Positions 15,497 through 25,067 of a stretch of DNA of 46,265 nt are shown here, piece by piece. A program made the translations under genes and the position numbers. How positions within the stretch are numbered: the stretch's first letter is position 1; every line of letters starts with the position of its first letter. Source of the DNA: Fen-999 sp964530115. GTDB lineage: Bacteria; Pseudomonadota; Gammaproteobacteria; Burkholderiales; Rhodocyclaceae. The notes below the pieces were generated by a model. That model did not search any database. It saw only the letters and a program-made list of their open reading frames with translations, and was not told the DNA's origin. Location of the stretch: NCBI GenBank assembly GCA_964530115.1, contig CAZGYD010000134.1:1-46265 (forward strand), read 5' to 3'.

Positions 15497-16410
15497 CGCC
15501 CCCGCGGAACATTCTCGCCGCCACCGACCTCTCGGCGCCCGCACGGCACGCCGTCGAGCGCGCCTTCCGCATCGCGGCCGCCACGGGCAGTGAGCTGCAC
15601 GTGCTGCACGCGATGGCGCTCGACACCCTCGACGCCCTCCGCGAACTGTTCGGCACCGATGTCTCGGCGACCAAGGCGGCGCTCGAGGCCCGTGCCCGCG
15701 AGCAGCTCGACCGCCTGGCCGGCGACCCGGCAGGCCATGTCTGCCTCCAGGCGCGAACACGCTTCGTCGCCGGGCATCCGGTCGCGGTCATCGCCGGCGA
15801 GGCCGACGCGCTCGACGCCGGCCTCATCGTCCTCGGCGCCCGTGGTGAGTCCTTCCTGCGCCATGCGATGCTCGGCTCCACGGCGGCGCGGCTCCTGCGC
15901 AAGTCGGGCCGCCACCCGGTGCTGGTGGTCCGCCAGCCGCCGCACGACGATTACCGCAGCGTGCTCGTCGCGGTCGACTTCTCGCCGGCCTCGCGCGATT
16001 CGATCCGCCTCGCCCGCTGGCTCGCGCCCGGGGCCGATCTCGTGCTGCTCCACGCCTTCGAACTGCCCTACGAAGGCAAGCTGTCCTTCGCCGGCGTGGA
16101 CGATGCCGTCATCCGCCAGTACGTCGCCGCCGGCAGCGAAAAGCGCCGGGCGCAGATGCATGAACTGGCCGCGGCCGCCGGGCTGGCGCCCGCCGATTAC
16201 GTGGCGCGCGTGATCCACGGCGAGCCGACCACGCAGATCCTCGCCATGGAACAGGAATACGACTGCGACCTGATCGTCGTCGGCAAACACGGCAGCCACC
16301 TCGCCGAGGAGCTGCTGCTCGGCAGCGTCACCAAGCACGTGCTCGCGGAAGCGCAGGGCGACGTGCTGGTCGTTCCCGACCCGCGCCCCGGCGAGGAAGG
16401 GCTGCCGTGA
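15493..16410 (+). CDS. Tandem-domain universal stress protein
   Basis: A 305-residue protein of two UspA domains. Both carry a full nucleotide-binding pattern G-x2-G-x9-G-S: GARGESFLRHAMLGST in domain 1 and GKHGSHLAEELLLGSV in domain 2. It begins inside the stop of the antiporter gene and ends inside the GTG start of the Na/Pi cotransporter, so it is co-translated between two transporters. This suggests an ATP-responsive partner of one of them, by analogy with USP domains fused to antiporters elsewhere; that link is inference. It is related to, but distinct from, the USP at 12592. Confidence 0.88.
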   Translation: MTPPRNILAATDLSAPARHAVERAFRIAAATGSELHVLHAMALDTLDALRELFGTDVSATKAALEARAREQLDRLAGDPAGHVCLQARTRFVAGHPVAVIAGEADALDAGLIVLGARGESFLRHAMLGSTAARLLRKSGRHPVLVVRQPPHDDYRSVLVAVDFSPASRDSIRLARWLAPGADLVLLHAFELPYEGKLSFAGVDDAVIRQYVAAGSEKRRAQMHELAAAAGLAPADYVARVIHGEPTTQILAMEQEYDCDLIVVGKHGSHLAEELLLGSVTKHVLAEAQGDVLVVPDPRPGEEGLP

Positions 16411-17996
16411 CGCTCGCCCTGATCGGCGGCCTCCTCGGCGGCGTCGGCCTGTTTCTGCTCGGCATGGGGCTGATGACCGACGGCCTCAGGCTCGCGGCCG
16501 GCCCGGCGCTCGAGCGCATCCTCGCGAGTTCGACGAAGACCCGTCTGCGGGGCCTGGCCTCGGGCATCGCTGTGACGGCCCTGGTGCAGTCCTCGAGCGC
16601 CGTCACGGTCGCGACGATCGGCTTCGTCAACGCCGGCCTGCTCAATCTCTCGCAGGCGCTCTGGGTACTCTTCGGCGCCAACGTCGGCACGACCATGACC
16701 GGCTGGCTGGTGGCGCTCGTCGGCCTCAAGTTCAAGATCGAGGCGCTGGCGCTGCCGCTCGTCGGCCTCGGCATGATCCTGCGCCTCACCGGCGAAGGCA
16801 GCCGGCGCGGCGCGCTCGGCACGGCGCTCGCGGGCTTCGGGATACTCTTCCTCGGCATCGACATGCTGAAAAACACCTTCTCCGGCCTGCCGACCGACTT
16901 CCGGCTGCCGGACGGCACCGGCCCCGTCGAGATCCTGACGCTGGTGTTGATCGGCATCGTGCTCACGGTGCTGATGCAGTCCTCGTCCGCCTCGCTCGCC
17001 GTGGCGCTCACTGCTGCCCAGGGCGGGCTCCTGACCCCACAGGGCGCCGCGGCCGTGGTCATCGGCGCCAACATCGGTACCACGGTCACGGCGCTGATCG
17101 CCGCGCTCGGCGCCACGCCCAGCGCCAAGCGCGCCGCGGCGGCGCACATCTTCTTCAACCTGCTCACCGGCATCGTCGCCCTGCTGCTCCTGCCCTGGCT
17201 CATCACCTTCCTGGGCACGCTGCGCGAATGGCTGGGCCTCGAGGAAGCGCCGGCGGCGAAGCTGGCCCTGTTCCACACCCTGTTCAACGTGCTCGGCGTC
17301 GCGTTGATCTGGCCGCTCGCCGACGGACTCACCCGTTTCCTCGAGGGGCGCTTCCGCACGGCCGGGGAGGAACTGGGCCGGCCGCGCCATCTCGACCGGA
17401 CGGTGCTCGCCGTGCCGACCCTGGCGCTCGACGCCCTCTCGCGCGAGATCCGGCATCTCGGCAGCCTGGCCCTGGCGACGGTACGGACGGTGGCCGTGGA
17501 TGCCGGCGCGGCGGACCCGGCCCTGGCGCAGCAGCGGCTCGCCGTGTCGCGGCTCAACGAAGCGATCGCCGATTTCATCGTCCGCCTGAACCGTTCGGGC
17601 ATGACCCGGGAAAACGCGGTCCGCCTGCCCGAGCTGCTGCGCCTGGCGCGCTATTACGAATCGGCGGCCGATTTCGCCGCCGAAGCCGGCGAAGCAGCCG
17701 CCGAGGCGGGCGAGACGCCGGCGGACGACGAGACCGCAGCGGCCTTCCGCCGCCAGGTCCTGGCGCTGCTCGCGGCGCTCGATCCGGAAGCGCCGGCGAC
17801 CGCCGACGTCCGCGAGTCGGCATGGCGGGACATGCTGTCGGCCTACGAGGCCCTCAAGGTACACTGGCTCGAAGCCGGCGCGCTCGGGCGCATCCCGGTC
17901 GGCGTGATGGACGCGCGGCTGCGCTCCGCGAGCGCCCTGCGCCATGCGCTCGAACAGGCGGTGAAGGCCGCGCGCAAGATCGAAGAACTGACATGA
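16407..17996 (+). CDS. Na+/phosphate cotransporter family protein with PhoU-like tail
   Basis: A 529-residue NptA/YjbB-type inner-membrane protein. The two inverted halves each carry the QSSS signature (VQSSSAVTVATIGFVNAG near residue 62 and MQSSSASLAVALTA near 190), together with GANVGTTMTGW and GANIGTTVTALIAAL. Residues from about 330 form a charged, helical PhoU-like region. It should move phosphate with Na+ across the inner membrane; family members work in either direction. The start is GTG overlapping the USP stop; the stop overlaps the DUF502 gene start. Confidence 0.87.
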   Translation: MTLALIGGLLGGVGLFLLGMGLMTDGLRLAAGPALERILASSTKTRLRGLASGIAVTALVQSSSAVTVATIGFVNAGLLNLSQALWVLFGANVGTTMTGWLVALVGLKFKIEALALPLVGLGMILRLTGEGSRRGALGTALAGFGILFLGIDMLKNTFSGLPTDFRLPDGTGPVEILTLVLIGIVLTVLMQSSSASLAVALTAAQGGLLTPQGAAAVVIGANIGTTVTALIAALGATPSAKRAAAAHIFFNLLTGIVALLLLPWLITFLGTLREWLGLEEAPAAKLALFHTLFNVLGVALIWPLADGLTRFLEGRFRTAGEELGRPRHLDRTVLAVPTLALDALSREIRHLGSLALATVRTVAVDAGAADPALAQQRLAVSRLNEAIADFIVRLNRSGMTRENAVRLPELLRLARYYESAADFAAEAGEAAAEAGETPADDETAAAFRRQVLALLAALDPEAPATADVRESAWRDMLSAYEALKVHWLEAGALGRIPVGVMDARLRSASALRHALEQAVKAARKIEELT

Positions 17997-18724
17997 GCAC
18001 ACCCGGACACGACGGCCCGGCGCGAAAGGGCGCCCACTTCGGCCGCTACCTGCTGATCGGCTTCTTCACCGTGGCCCCGCTGTGGGTTACCTGGCTCGTC
18101 TTCGACTTCCTGCTCAACCTGCTCGCCAGCGCCGGCAACCCGGCCTTGCGCGCCGTGGCCCGCGCCATCGCCCCGCTGTCGCCCTCGCTCGCCTCGGTGC
18201 TCACCGACTCGGCGATGCAGAAGCTGCTCGCGGTGCTGCTGACGCTGGCGACGCTCTACGGCATCGGCCTCTTTGCCTCGCAGGTCATCGGCCGGCGCCT
18301 CATCGCGCGCGTCGAATCGCTGCTGGAACGGTTGCCGCTCGTTCAGACGATCTACGGCGGCACCAAGCGTTTCCTGCAGTCGATGCGCAAGCCACCGGCG
18401 ACCGGCCAGCGCGTCGTGCTGATCAGCTTCCCGACGCCGGAGATGAAAGCCGTCGGCTTTGTCACCAAGGTGCTGCACGACGAGACCACCGGCCGCGAGC
18501 TCGCCGCTGTCTATGTGCCGACCTCGCCGAATCCGACCTCGGGCTACATCGAGATCGTGCCCCTCGACGAGGTGGTGACGACCGACTGGACGCTCGAGGA
18601 GGCGATGAGCTTCGTGATGACCGGCGGGGCCAACGCGCCGGACCGGGTGCGATATTCGGTCGCCGAAGAAGGGCCCGGCCCGCGCCGGGAGGCATCCCAG
18701 CCTGCCGACCCACCGGCGCGATGA
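17993..18724 (+). CDS. DUF502 family membrane protein
   Basis: A 243-residue inner-membrane protein with two transmembrane segments (about 20-45, LIGFFTVAPLWVTWLVFDFL, and 73-97). The signature GLFASQVIGRRL, then LERLPLVQTIYGGTKRF and FPTPEMKAVGFVTK, defines DUF502, a family that also includes plant COV1-like proteins; its biochemical role is not established. The last 30 residues are a disordered Pro/Glu/Arg tail. It is coupled by overlaps to the Na/Pi cotransporter before it and to tamA after it. Confidence 0.85.
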   Translation: MSTPGHDGPARKGAHFGRYLLIGFFTVAPLWVTWLVFDFLLNLLASAGNPALRAVARAIAPLSPSLASVLTDSAMQKLLAVLLTLATLYGIGLFASQVIGRRLIARVESLLERLPLVQTIYGGTKRFLQSMRKPPATGQRVVLISFPTPEMKAVGFVTKVLHDETTGRELAAVYVPTSPNPTSGYIEIVPLDEVVTTDWTLEEAMSFVMTGGANAPDRVRYSVAEEGPGPRREASQPADPPAR

Positions 18725-20484
18725 CCGGCGCACGAACGCTTCTCGCGGCCGTATTGCTGCTGACGGCGATGAGCGGCGCTGGCGCCGCCGGCGTCGGACT
18801 GGAGGCCCCTGCGCCGCTCGACGAATTCCTGCGCCGGCACCTCGATCTGCCGGAGAAGCCGGGCGACGCCACGGAACGGGCGGCATTGGCCCGGCGGTTG
18901 CCCCGCGAGATCGCCGAGCTGCTCGCGACCGAAGGCTACTTCTCGCCCGCGATCGACCTGCGAACCGACGCGCCGGAGGCACTGCGCATCATCGTCACCC
19001 CGGGACCGCAGACACAGGTCGGGGAAGTTCGCATCACCTTCACCGGCCACCTCGGCGCCGCGGAGCCAGCGCTCGAGGAACGGCGCACCACGCTGCACGC
19101 CGGCTGGTCGCTACCGGCCGGATCGCCGTTCCGCTCGGAGGACTGGGAAAAAGCCAAGAAGGCACTGCTCGCCGCGGTCGCCGAGGAGGACTACGCCACG
19201 GCCCGCTACGAGGCCACGCGCGCGGAGGTCGATCCCGAACGCGCGCTGGCCCGTCTCGAACTCGCGATCGACTCGGGGCCGGCCTGGCACTTCGGCCCGC
19301 TCCGGATCGAGGGGCTCAAGCGCTACGATGCAGAAGTCGTCGAGCAGCTGGCGACGTTCGCGCCGGGGCAGCCCTATCGGCGCTCACGGCTGCTGAGTTT
19401 CCAGTCCCGCCTCCAGAACACGCCCTGGTTCAACTCGGTGACGGTCGAGGCGCTCACCGATCAGGCGGCCTCGGAGGGCGAGGCGGTTGCGCCGGTGCGG
19501 GTGACGCTCGCCGAGTCGCCATCGAAGCAGGTCGGCTTCGGCGCCGGCTACAGCACCAACACCGGCGCGCGCGGCGAGGCTCACTTCCGCCACCACGACC
19601 TGTTCGGCCGCGCCTGGACCCTGCACACGGGGCTGCGCTACGAGCAGCTGCGTCAGTCGGCGTTCGCCGACCTCGCGCTGCTGCCGGATGCGCGCGGCTA
19701 CCGGCCGGCGTTCGCGGGACGCATCGAGGCGAGCGACATCGAGGGCCTGGCGACGACGCGTCAGGCCCTGAGCGTGGCGCGCAGCCGTACCGAGAAGCTG
19801 ATCGAGACGCGGCTGGGCCTCGAATGGCAGCGGGAAGAGCGCCGTCCCGACGGCGCGCCGGCCGACACCTACCGGACGCTGGCGCTCGACTGGCGCTGGA
19901 TCCGCCGCGCCGCCGACGATGCGCTCGACCCGCACCGCGGCAACGTGTTCGAAGTGCGCCTGGGCGGCGCCACGCGCCGCATCGTTTCCGACCGCGACTT
20001 CGCCCGCGCCTACCTGCGCGTCCAGCAGTGGTGGCCCCTCTCCTGGCCCGGCACTGATGACGTGCTGACGCTGCGCGGGGAGCTGGGCTACACGCTCTCC
20101 GGCTCACGCTTTGGCATACCGCAGGAGTACCTGTTCCGCGCCGGCGGCGCCCAGTCGGTACGCGGCTATGCCTACCAGAGCCTCGGTGTGCGCGAAGGTG
20201 GCGCCGTGGTCGGCGGCCGCGCCCTCGCCGCCGCCAGCGTCGAATACACGCACTGGCTGGCGCCCAACGACATGGCCCCCGGAAAGTGGGGGATCGCCGC
20301 CTTCGTCGATGCGGGCGACGCGGCCGACGACTGGCGCGGTCTCGAAGCGGCCGTGGGCACCGGCGTCGGCGTGCGCTGGAAGAGCCCGGCCGGGCCGCTC
20401 GCGCTCGATGTCGCGCGCGGCCGCGCCCACCGCGGGCGCGATCCACAGTGGCAGCTGCACTTTTCCCTGATGGTGGCGTTCTGA
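18721..20484 (+). CDS. tamA: Translocation and assembly module TamA (Omp85 family)
   Basis: A 587-residue outer-membrane protein with a signal peptide (LLAAVLLLTAMSGAGAA). POTRA-like repeats cover about residues 35-275 (QTQVGEVRITFTGH, GPAWHFGPLRIEGLKRYD, FNSVTVEAL). The beta-barrel starts at KQVGFGAGYSTNTGARGE and contains the loop-6 motif QSVRGYAYQSLG. The protein ends in Phe, typical of barrels recognised by the BAM complex. TamA with TamB supports insertion of certain outer-membrane proteins and inner-to-outer-membrane lipid transfer. The tamB ATG shares the last base of its stop codon. Confidence 0.92.
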   Translation: MTGARTLLAAVLLLTAMSGAGAAGVGLEAPAPLDEFLRRHLDLPEKPGDATERAALARRLPREIAELLATEGYFSPAIDLRTDAPEALRIIVTPGPQTQVGEVRITFTGHLGAAEPALEERRTTLHAGWSLPAGSPFRSEDWEKAKKALLAAVAEEDYATARYEATRAEVDPERALARLELAIDSGPAWHFGPLRIEGLKRYDAEVVEQLATFAPGQPYRRSRLLSFQSRLQNTPWFNSVTVEALTDQAASEGEAVAPVRVTLAESPSKQVGFGAGYSTNTGARGEAHFRHHDLFGRAWTLHTGLRYEQLRQSAFADLALLPDARGYRPAFAGRIEASDIEGLATTRQALSVARSRTEKLIETRLGLEWQREERRPDGAPADTYRTLALDWRWIRRAADDALDPHRGNVFEVRLGGATRRIVSDRDFARAYLRVQQWWPLSWPGTDDVLTLRGELGYTLSGSRFGIPQEYLFRAGGAQSVRGYAYQSLGVREGGAVVGGRALAAASVEYTHWLAPNDMAPGKWGIAAFVDAGDAADDWRGLEAAVGTGVGVRWKSPAGPLALDVARGRAHRGRDPQWQLHFSLMVAF

Positions 20485-23400
20485 TGGCCACCACCTTCCT
20501 GCGCCGTCTCTTCGCGCTCCTGCGCGGCCTCGTGCTGTCGATCCCGGCGCTGATCGTGCTCGCCCTGGTGGGTGGCCTCTCGTGGCTGCTGCTGACGCAG
20601 GCCGGACTCGAAGCCGCGGCCGGCCTGGCTGCGCACGCGAGCGGCGGCACGGTCCGTATCGAGGGCGTTCGCGGCCGGCTGCTCGGCCCGCTGGCGTTCG
20701 ACCGGATCGAGGTCGCGGCCGGCACGGACCGCTACCTTCTCGAAGACCTGGCTATCGACTGGAGCCCCGCCGGGCTCCTCCATGGCCGGCTGGAGATCGA
20801 CCGTCTGGGCATCGGCCGGCTCGAGTTCGAAACCGCCGGCGAGGCGAAATCGGCCCTTCCAGCGGACTTGCGCCTGCCGCTGGCGGTACGCGTGGGGGTG
20901 CTGGAGATCGGTGCCATTGCGCGTGCAGGAAGTGACGGTGCCGCCGTGCTCGCCCGGGACATCCGCGCGGCCCTCGCGAGCGACGGCGAAACGCATCGAC
21001 TCGATTTCCTGGAAACGACGCTCGACGCCGGCCGGCTGAGGGCGCAGGGAACGCTTGCCGGCAGCGCGCCTTTCCCGCTCTCCGCGAACCTGGAGCTCGA
21101 GACCATATCGACTCCGGCGCTCTCGGTTTCCGCACGGCTCGGCGGCCGGCTCGCCGACATGGATTTCGAGGCCGAGGGCCGCGGCGACGATTTCTCGCTC
21201 ACGGCAAACGGCCGGCTCGCGCCTTTCGACGCGCAACCGCTCGCGGCGCTGCGCCTGACGGCCCGGGGGCTCGACCCGCGCGCCTTCGCGCCGGCCGCGC
21301 CGCGCGCGCGGCTTGCGCTCGACATCGATCTCGCACCCGTTGCGCCGGGCACGTTCGCCGGGCGGCTGCGCGCCGACAACGCCGCGCCGGCGCCGCTCGA
21401 CCGCGGCGGCCTGCCGCTCGCGCGGCTCGCCTCGGGCCTGCGCATCGAATCGAACGAAACCACGCGCCGCCTGGTGCTCGACGGCCTCGATACGAGCCTC
21501 GGCGACGGCGGCACCGTGGCCGGCGCACTCGATCTGCGCTGGCCCGCCGGCGACGCGCTGCCGCGGGGGCGGGCGGATCTCGCCCTGCGCGCACTGAACC
21601 CGGCCGCGCTCCATGGCCGTCTCTTTCCCGCACGGCTCGACGGACACATCCGCTTCACCGGCGACGAGCGGACGCAGCACGCCACCCTCACGCTTTCCGA
21701 CGGCACGAGGCGGATCGGGGCCACGCTCGACCGCCGTGGCGATGCCCTTGAGGTCTCGGGGCTGCGGCTCGCACAGGGCCGCGCCGAACTTTCGGGCAAC
21801 GGCTCCTTTGGGCTTGCCGCACCCCACGGCTGGCGCTTCGAGGCCGGCCTGAGCCATTTCGATCCGGCCGCCTTCCTCGCCAAGGCACCCCATGGCGACA
21901 TCGAGGCCACCTTTGCCGGCGAAGGCACGCTGAAGCCGCAACCGGCCGGCACGCTGCATGGCCGGTTCGCCTCCGGCCGTCTCGCCGGCCAGCCGCTCCG
22001 GGGCACGATCGATTTGCAATTCTCCGGCCTCGACCGTCCGAACGACCTCCTGGCCGCCAACGGCCGGGCCTGGCTGCGCGGTGTGGTCGACCTGTCGCAC
22101 GGCGACGGCCGGCTCGCCGCACGCGGCGGCTGGGGCAGCGCGCAGGAGAAACTGGAACTGGCGGTCGCGGTGCCGGAACTCGCGCGCTACCGCGACTTCG
22201 CACCCGGCGTCGGCGGCACGATCGAACTGACGGCGATGCTTGCAGGCTTTCCCGCGCGGCCGGAGTTGGCCATCGATCTCCGCGCCCGTCATCTCGCGCT
22301 GCCCGAAGGCCGCGGCGTCGACCGGATCGACGGCAAGGGCCGGCTCGAGGGCGACACGCTGTCGATGAAACTCGTCGCCGAGGGCATCCGGGCCGGTGCC
22401 GAGATCCCGCGCCTCGATTTCGCCGCCGACGGCACGCGTTCCGCGCACCGGCTCGCCGCCACGGTCCGCCTGCCGGGCGAACTGAAGCTCTCGCTCGCGG
22501 CCGCCGGCGGCCTGGTCGAGTCGGCCGATTGGCAGGATACCGGCTGGAACGGCCGCATCGAACGGCTGGTGCTCGATGGCGAGTGGCCTGCGGTGCTCGC
22601 CGCCGAAGGCGAGCTGTCGTTGAGCCGGGCCGCGCTCGCCGGGCATCTGACCGGGCGCATCCCGGATCTTTCCGGGTTCGGCCCGCTGCTCGGCGGCGGC
22701 GTCGCCAGCGTCGGCGCCATCGACTGGGACGCCGCGCTGGCCGGTTCGCCCTCGGCGCCTCTGCTGCGCGGCCATGTGCGCGGCCGCGGCCTGGCGATCG
22801 CGCTGCTCGACCACGGCATCCGCCTCCAGGACGGCGAGCTCGCGCTGCGTTTCGAGGACGAGCGCGCCGTGCTCGAGCGGCTCGACTTCCTCGCCCCGCA
22901 CGAGCCGCCGGCGCGCGCCGCACGCATCGTCGGCCAGGCGCCGACGGAACCCGGGCGCCTTTCCGTGACCGGCGAGGCGGACATCCAAAGCCGCCGGGCC
23001 CGGCTCGACGCCACGCTGACCCAACTCCCCCTCTCGCAGCGGCCGGACCGTTGGGTCGTGGCTTCGGGAGTGGCCCGGCTCGAACACGAGGACACGCGGC
23101 TGCGCCTTGGCGCCCGGTTCGCCGCCGATCTGGGCTTCATCGCCGAGGCCGCCGCCGGACGGCCGAAGCTTTCCGACGACGTGGTCGTGCGCGGACGCGA
23201 AGCGCCGGCGCCGCGCGCGCTGCGGATCGATACCGACATCGGCCTCGATCTCGGCGAGCGCTTCCATCTGCGCGCCGCGGGGCTGACGGCGCGACTCGAG
23301 GGCAAGTTGCGCGTGCGCGGCGGCAACGCTGCGCCGCTCGTCGCCACCGGCCGCATCGAGACCCGCGACGGACGCTTCGAGGCCTACGGCCAGCGGCTGA

Positions 23401-23933
23401 CCGTCGAGCGCGGCATCGTCAATTTCCAGGGGCCGGTCGAGGATCCCGGCCTCAACGTGCTCGCGCTGCGCAAGGGCCTGCCGGTCGAGGCGGGCGTGTC
23501 GGTGACGGGCACCGTGCAGCGGCCGGTCGTGCGCCTGGTCTCGGAGCCGCCATTGCCGGATGCCGAGAAGCTGTCGTGGATCGTGCTCGGCCGCCCGGCC
23601 GACGCGGCGGGTGCCGACGCCTCGCTGCTCCTAGCTGCGGCCGGCGCGATCTTCGGCGGCGAAGGCGAAGGGATCACCGACCAGATCGCGCAGAGCCTCG
23701 GCATCGACGAGATCTCGCTGCGCCAGGCGCCGGAGGGCGACACCCTCACCGGCCAGATCCTCACGGTAGGCAAGCGGCTTTCCGACCGCATCTGGCTCGC
23801 CCACGAGCACGGGCTGACTACGGGCACCGGCGTGCTCAAGCTGACCTACATGCTCACGCCGCGGCTTTCCGTCGTCACGCGCACGGGCGAGGATAATGCG
23901 ATGGACTTGCTGTTCAATCTGCGCTTCGATTGA
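20484..23933 (+). CDS. tamB: Translocation and assembly module TamB (AsmA-like)
   Basis: A 1149-residue protein anchored in the inner membrane by one N-terminal helix (LSIPALIVLALVGGLSWLLL) and spanning the periplasm as a long beta-taco made of repetitive short strands. The conserved C-terminal TamB/DUF490 domain starts near residue 860 and includes GRFEAYGQRLTVERGIVNFQG and the terminal DLLFNLRFD. Length is in the normal range. It starts at the last base of the tamA stop (TGATG) and ends only 2 nt before mnhE, so envelope assembly and ion-antiporter genes appear to be one transcription unit. Confidence 0.92.
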   Translation: MATTFLRRLFALLRGLVLSIPALIVLALVGGLSWLLLTQAGLEAAAGLAAHASGGTVRIEGVRGRLLGPLAFDRIEVAAGTDRYLLEDLAIDWSPAGLLHGRLEIDRLGIGRLEFETAGEAKSALPADLRLPLAVRVGVLEIGAIARAGSDGAAVLARDIRAALASDGETHRLDFLETTLDAGRLRAQGTLAGSAPFPLSANLELETISTPALSVSARLGGRLADMDFEAEGRGDDFSLTANGRLAPFDAQPLAALRLTARGLDPRAFAPAAPRARLALDIDLAPVAPGTFAGRLRADNAAPAPLDRGGLPLARLASGLRIESNETTRRLVLDGLDTSLGDGGTVAGALDLRWPAGDALPRGRADLALRALNPAALHGRLFPARLDGHIRFTGDERTQHATLTLSDGTRRIGATLDRRGDALEVSGLRLAQGRAELSGNGSFGLAAPHGWRFEAGLSHFDPAAFLAKAPHGDIEATFAGEGTLKPQPAGTLHGRFASGRLAGQPLRGTIDLQFSGLDRPNDLLAANGRAWLRGVVDLSHGDGRLAARGGWGSAQEKLELAVAVPELARYRDFAPGVGGTIELTAMLAGFPARPELAIDLRARHLALPEGRGVDRIDGKGRLEGDTLSMKLVAEGIRAGAEIPRLDFAADGTRSAHRLAATVRLPGELKLSLAAAGGLVESADWQDTGWNGRIERLVLDGEWPAVLAAEGELSLSRAALAGHLTGRIPDLSGFGPLLGGGVASVGAIDWDAALAGSPSAPLLRGHVRGRGLAIALLDHGIRLQDGELALRFEDERAVLERLDFLAPHEPPARAARIVGQAPTEPGRLSVTGEADIQSRRARLDATLTQLPLSQRPDRWVVASGVARLEHEDTRLRLGARFAADLGFIAEAAAGRPKLSDDVVVRGREAPAPRALRIDTDIGLDLGERFHLRAAGLTARLEGKLRVRGGNAAPLVATGRIETRDGRFEAYGQRLTVERGIVNFQGPVEDPGLNVLALRKGLPVEAGVSVTGTVQRPVVRLVSEPPLPDAEKLSWIVLGRPADAAGADASLLLAAAGAIFGGEGEGITDQIAQSLGIDEISLRQAPEGDTLTGQILTVGKRLSDRIWLAHEHGLTTGTGVLKLTYMLTPRLSVVTRTGEDNAMDLLFNLRFD

Positions 23934-23935
23934 CC

Positions 23936-24394
23936 ATGACCGCCCTGCGCCGCGCCCTCGTCTTCGCGCTGATCTGGTTCGCCCTCTCGGAAGGGCGAGT
24001 CGACGGCCTGATCCTCGGCGCCGTGGCGGTGGCTGCTGCCACCTGGGCGAGCCTGCGCCTGCTGCCGCCGACTGGCCTCCGGCTCGCCGGGTTGCCGGGC
24101 TTTCTCGGTTTCTTCCTGCTGAACTCGCTGCGTGGCGGCGCGCAGGTCGCGGCCATGGCCCTGCGCGGCCGGGCGGCGCTGCGGCCGGGCATCGTCGAAC
24201 TCGACTTCGCGCTGCCGCCCGGCCTGCCGGGCGCCCTGCTGACCGGCACGCTGGGCCTGATGCCCGGCACGCTGGGCGTGTCGCTCGACGGGGCGCGGCT
24301 GCGCCTGCACGTGCTCGATACGCGCCTGCCGGTCGCCGCGGAAGCGCGCGCGCTGGAGGCGCGCATCGCCCGCCTGTTCGGGAGCGGATCATGA
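23936..24394 (+). CDS. mnhE: Mrp/Mnh antiporter subunit E
   Basis: A 152-residue inner-membrane subunit of the multi-protein monovalent cation/proton antiporter. Hydrophobic N-terminal helices (RALVFALIWFALSEG, LILGAVAVAAATWASL) are followed by the conserved LGTFLLNSL-like segment FLGFFLLNSLRGGAQVAAMAL and TGTLGLMPGTLGVSLDG. ATG 23936 is chosen; an in-frame TTG two codons upstream overlaps the tamB stop. It opens the order E-F-G-(MbhD)-(MbhE+B)-C-D-D', which resembles the ion-pumping half of Mbh hydrogenases. Confidence 0.85.
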   Translation: MTALRRALVFALIWFALSEGRVDGLILGAVAVAAATWASLRLLPPTGLRLAGLPGFLGFFLLNSLRGGAQVAAMALRGRAALRPGIVELDFALPPGLPGALLTGTLGLMPGTLGVSLDGARLRLHVLDTRLPVAAEARALEARIARLFGSGS

Positions 24395-24663
24395 CCGGCA
24401 TCGAGTGGCCGCTGGCGCTGTTCCTGCTCGGCAACCTCGCCGTGGCGCTCCTGGCCGCGGCGCGCGGCCCGACGGCCGCCGACCGCATGCTGGTGGCGCT
24501 GCTGTTCGGCAGTACCGGTGTGGGCATCGTCGCCCTGCTGGCGGTGGCCACCGACCAGCCGCCGCTGATCGACGTGGCGCTGGTGCTGGCGCTGCTGGCA
24601 GCGATCACCGGCATTGCCTTCGCCAAGCGTGCCTGGCACGGGGAAAGAGAGGGCGATGACTGA
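24391..24663 (+). CDS. mnhF: Mrp/Mnh antiporter subunit F
   Basis: A 90-residue protein with three predicted helices. The segment ARGPTAADRMLVALLFGSTGVG is the conserved F-subunit motif (RGP-x5-D), and DVALVLALLAAITGIAFAK is the last helix. Starts at ATG inside the mnhE stop (ATGA) and overlaps mnhG by 8 bp. Confidence 0.87.
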   Translation: MTGIEWPLALFLLGNLAVALLAAARGPTAADRMLVALLFGSTGVGIVALLAVATDQPPLIDVALVLALLAAITGIAFAKRAWHGEREGDD

Positions 24664-24958
24664 GTGGACGAGCCTGCTGCTGCTCATCGTCGGCGGCGCC
24701 TTCTACTTCGCCGGCACTGTCGGCCTGCTGCGCTTCCCCGATGTATACAGCCGGCTGCACGCGCTGGCCAAGGCCGACAACCTCGGCCTGGGCTGCGTGC
24801 TCGCCGGGCTGGCGCTGCAGGCCGAGACCTGGCTGGCGGCGCTGAAGCTGCTGCTGATCTGGCCGCTGGCGCTGGCCGCCAGCGCCGGCATCGGCTACGC
24901 CATCGCCCGCCGCGCCGATGCCCTGGGCATCCGTCCGTGGCGCAAGGAGGACGAATGA
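24656..24958 (+). CDS. mnhG: Mrp/Mnh antiporter subunit G
   Basis: A 100-residue, three-helix subunit. The motif GTVGLLRFPDVYSRLHALAK followed by DNLGLGCVLAGLAL is diagnostic for MnhG/PhaG. ATG 24656 has the Shine-Dalgarno GAGAGGG just upstream; a longer in-frame start at 24614 would overlap mnhF by 50 bp and is not supported. It is followed by the first of two related intergenic repeats rather than by a direct overlap. Confidence 0.87.
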   Translation: MTEWTSLLLLIVGGAFYFAGTVGLLRFPDVYSRLHALAKADNLGLGCVLAGLALQAETWLAALKLLLIWPLALAASAGIGYAIARRADALGIRPWRKEDE

Positions 24959-25067
24959 ACGCCCGCCGCCGGGCCGCCCCAAGGCGGGTGCAGCCAACGA
25001 ACCGGAGCCGCGCAGCGGCGAACATCCGTCACCTCCCCCGAGAGGGGGAGGCCGGGAGGGGGAAGGC
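24959..25067 (+). repeat. Operon repeat family 2, copy 1 (upstream of mbhD-like gene)
   Basis: About 109 bp, alignable with 26030-26138. The shared core begins CCGGAGCCGCGCAGCGGC (25002-25023, 22 identical bases). A hairpin CCTCCCCC-GAGA-GGGGGAGG lies at 25032-25051. The sequence GGGAGGGGGAAGG that follows would be the ribosome-binding site of ATG 25068, so the repeat itself seems to provide it. Confidence 0.75.

Noticed and set aside
20172..23267. 1031-codon open frame antisense to tamB
   Set aside because: Arg/Gly/Glu-rich shadow of tamA/tamB without family motifs; the sense strand gives a clear TamB.
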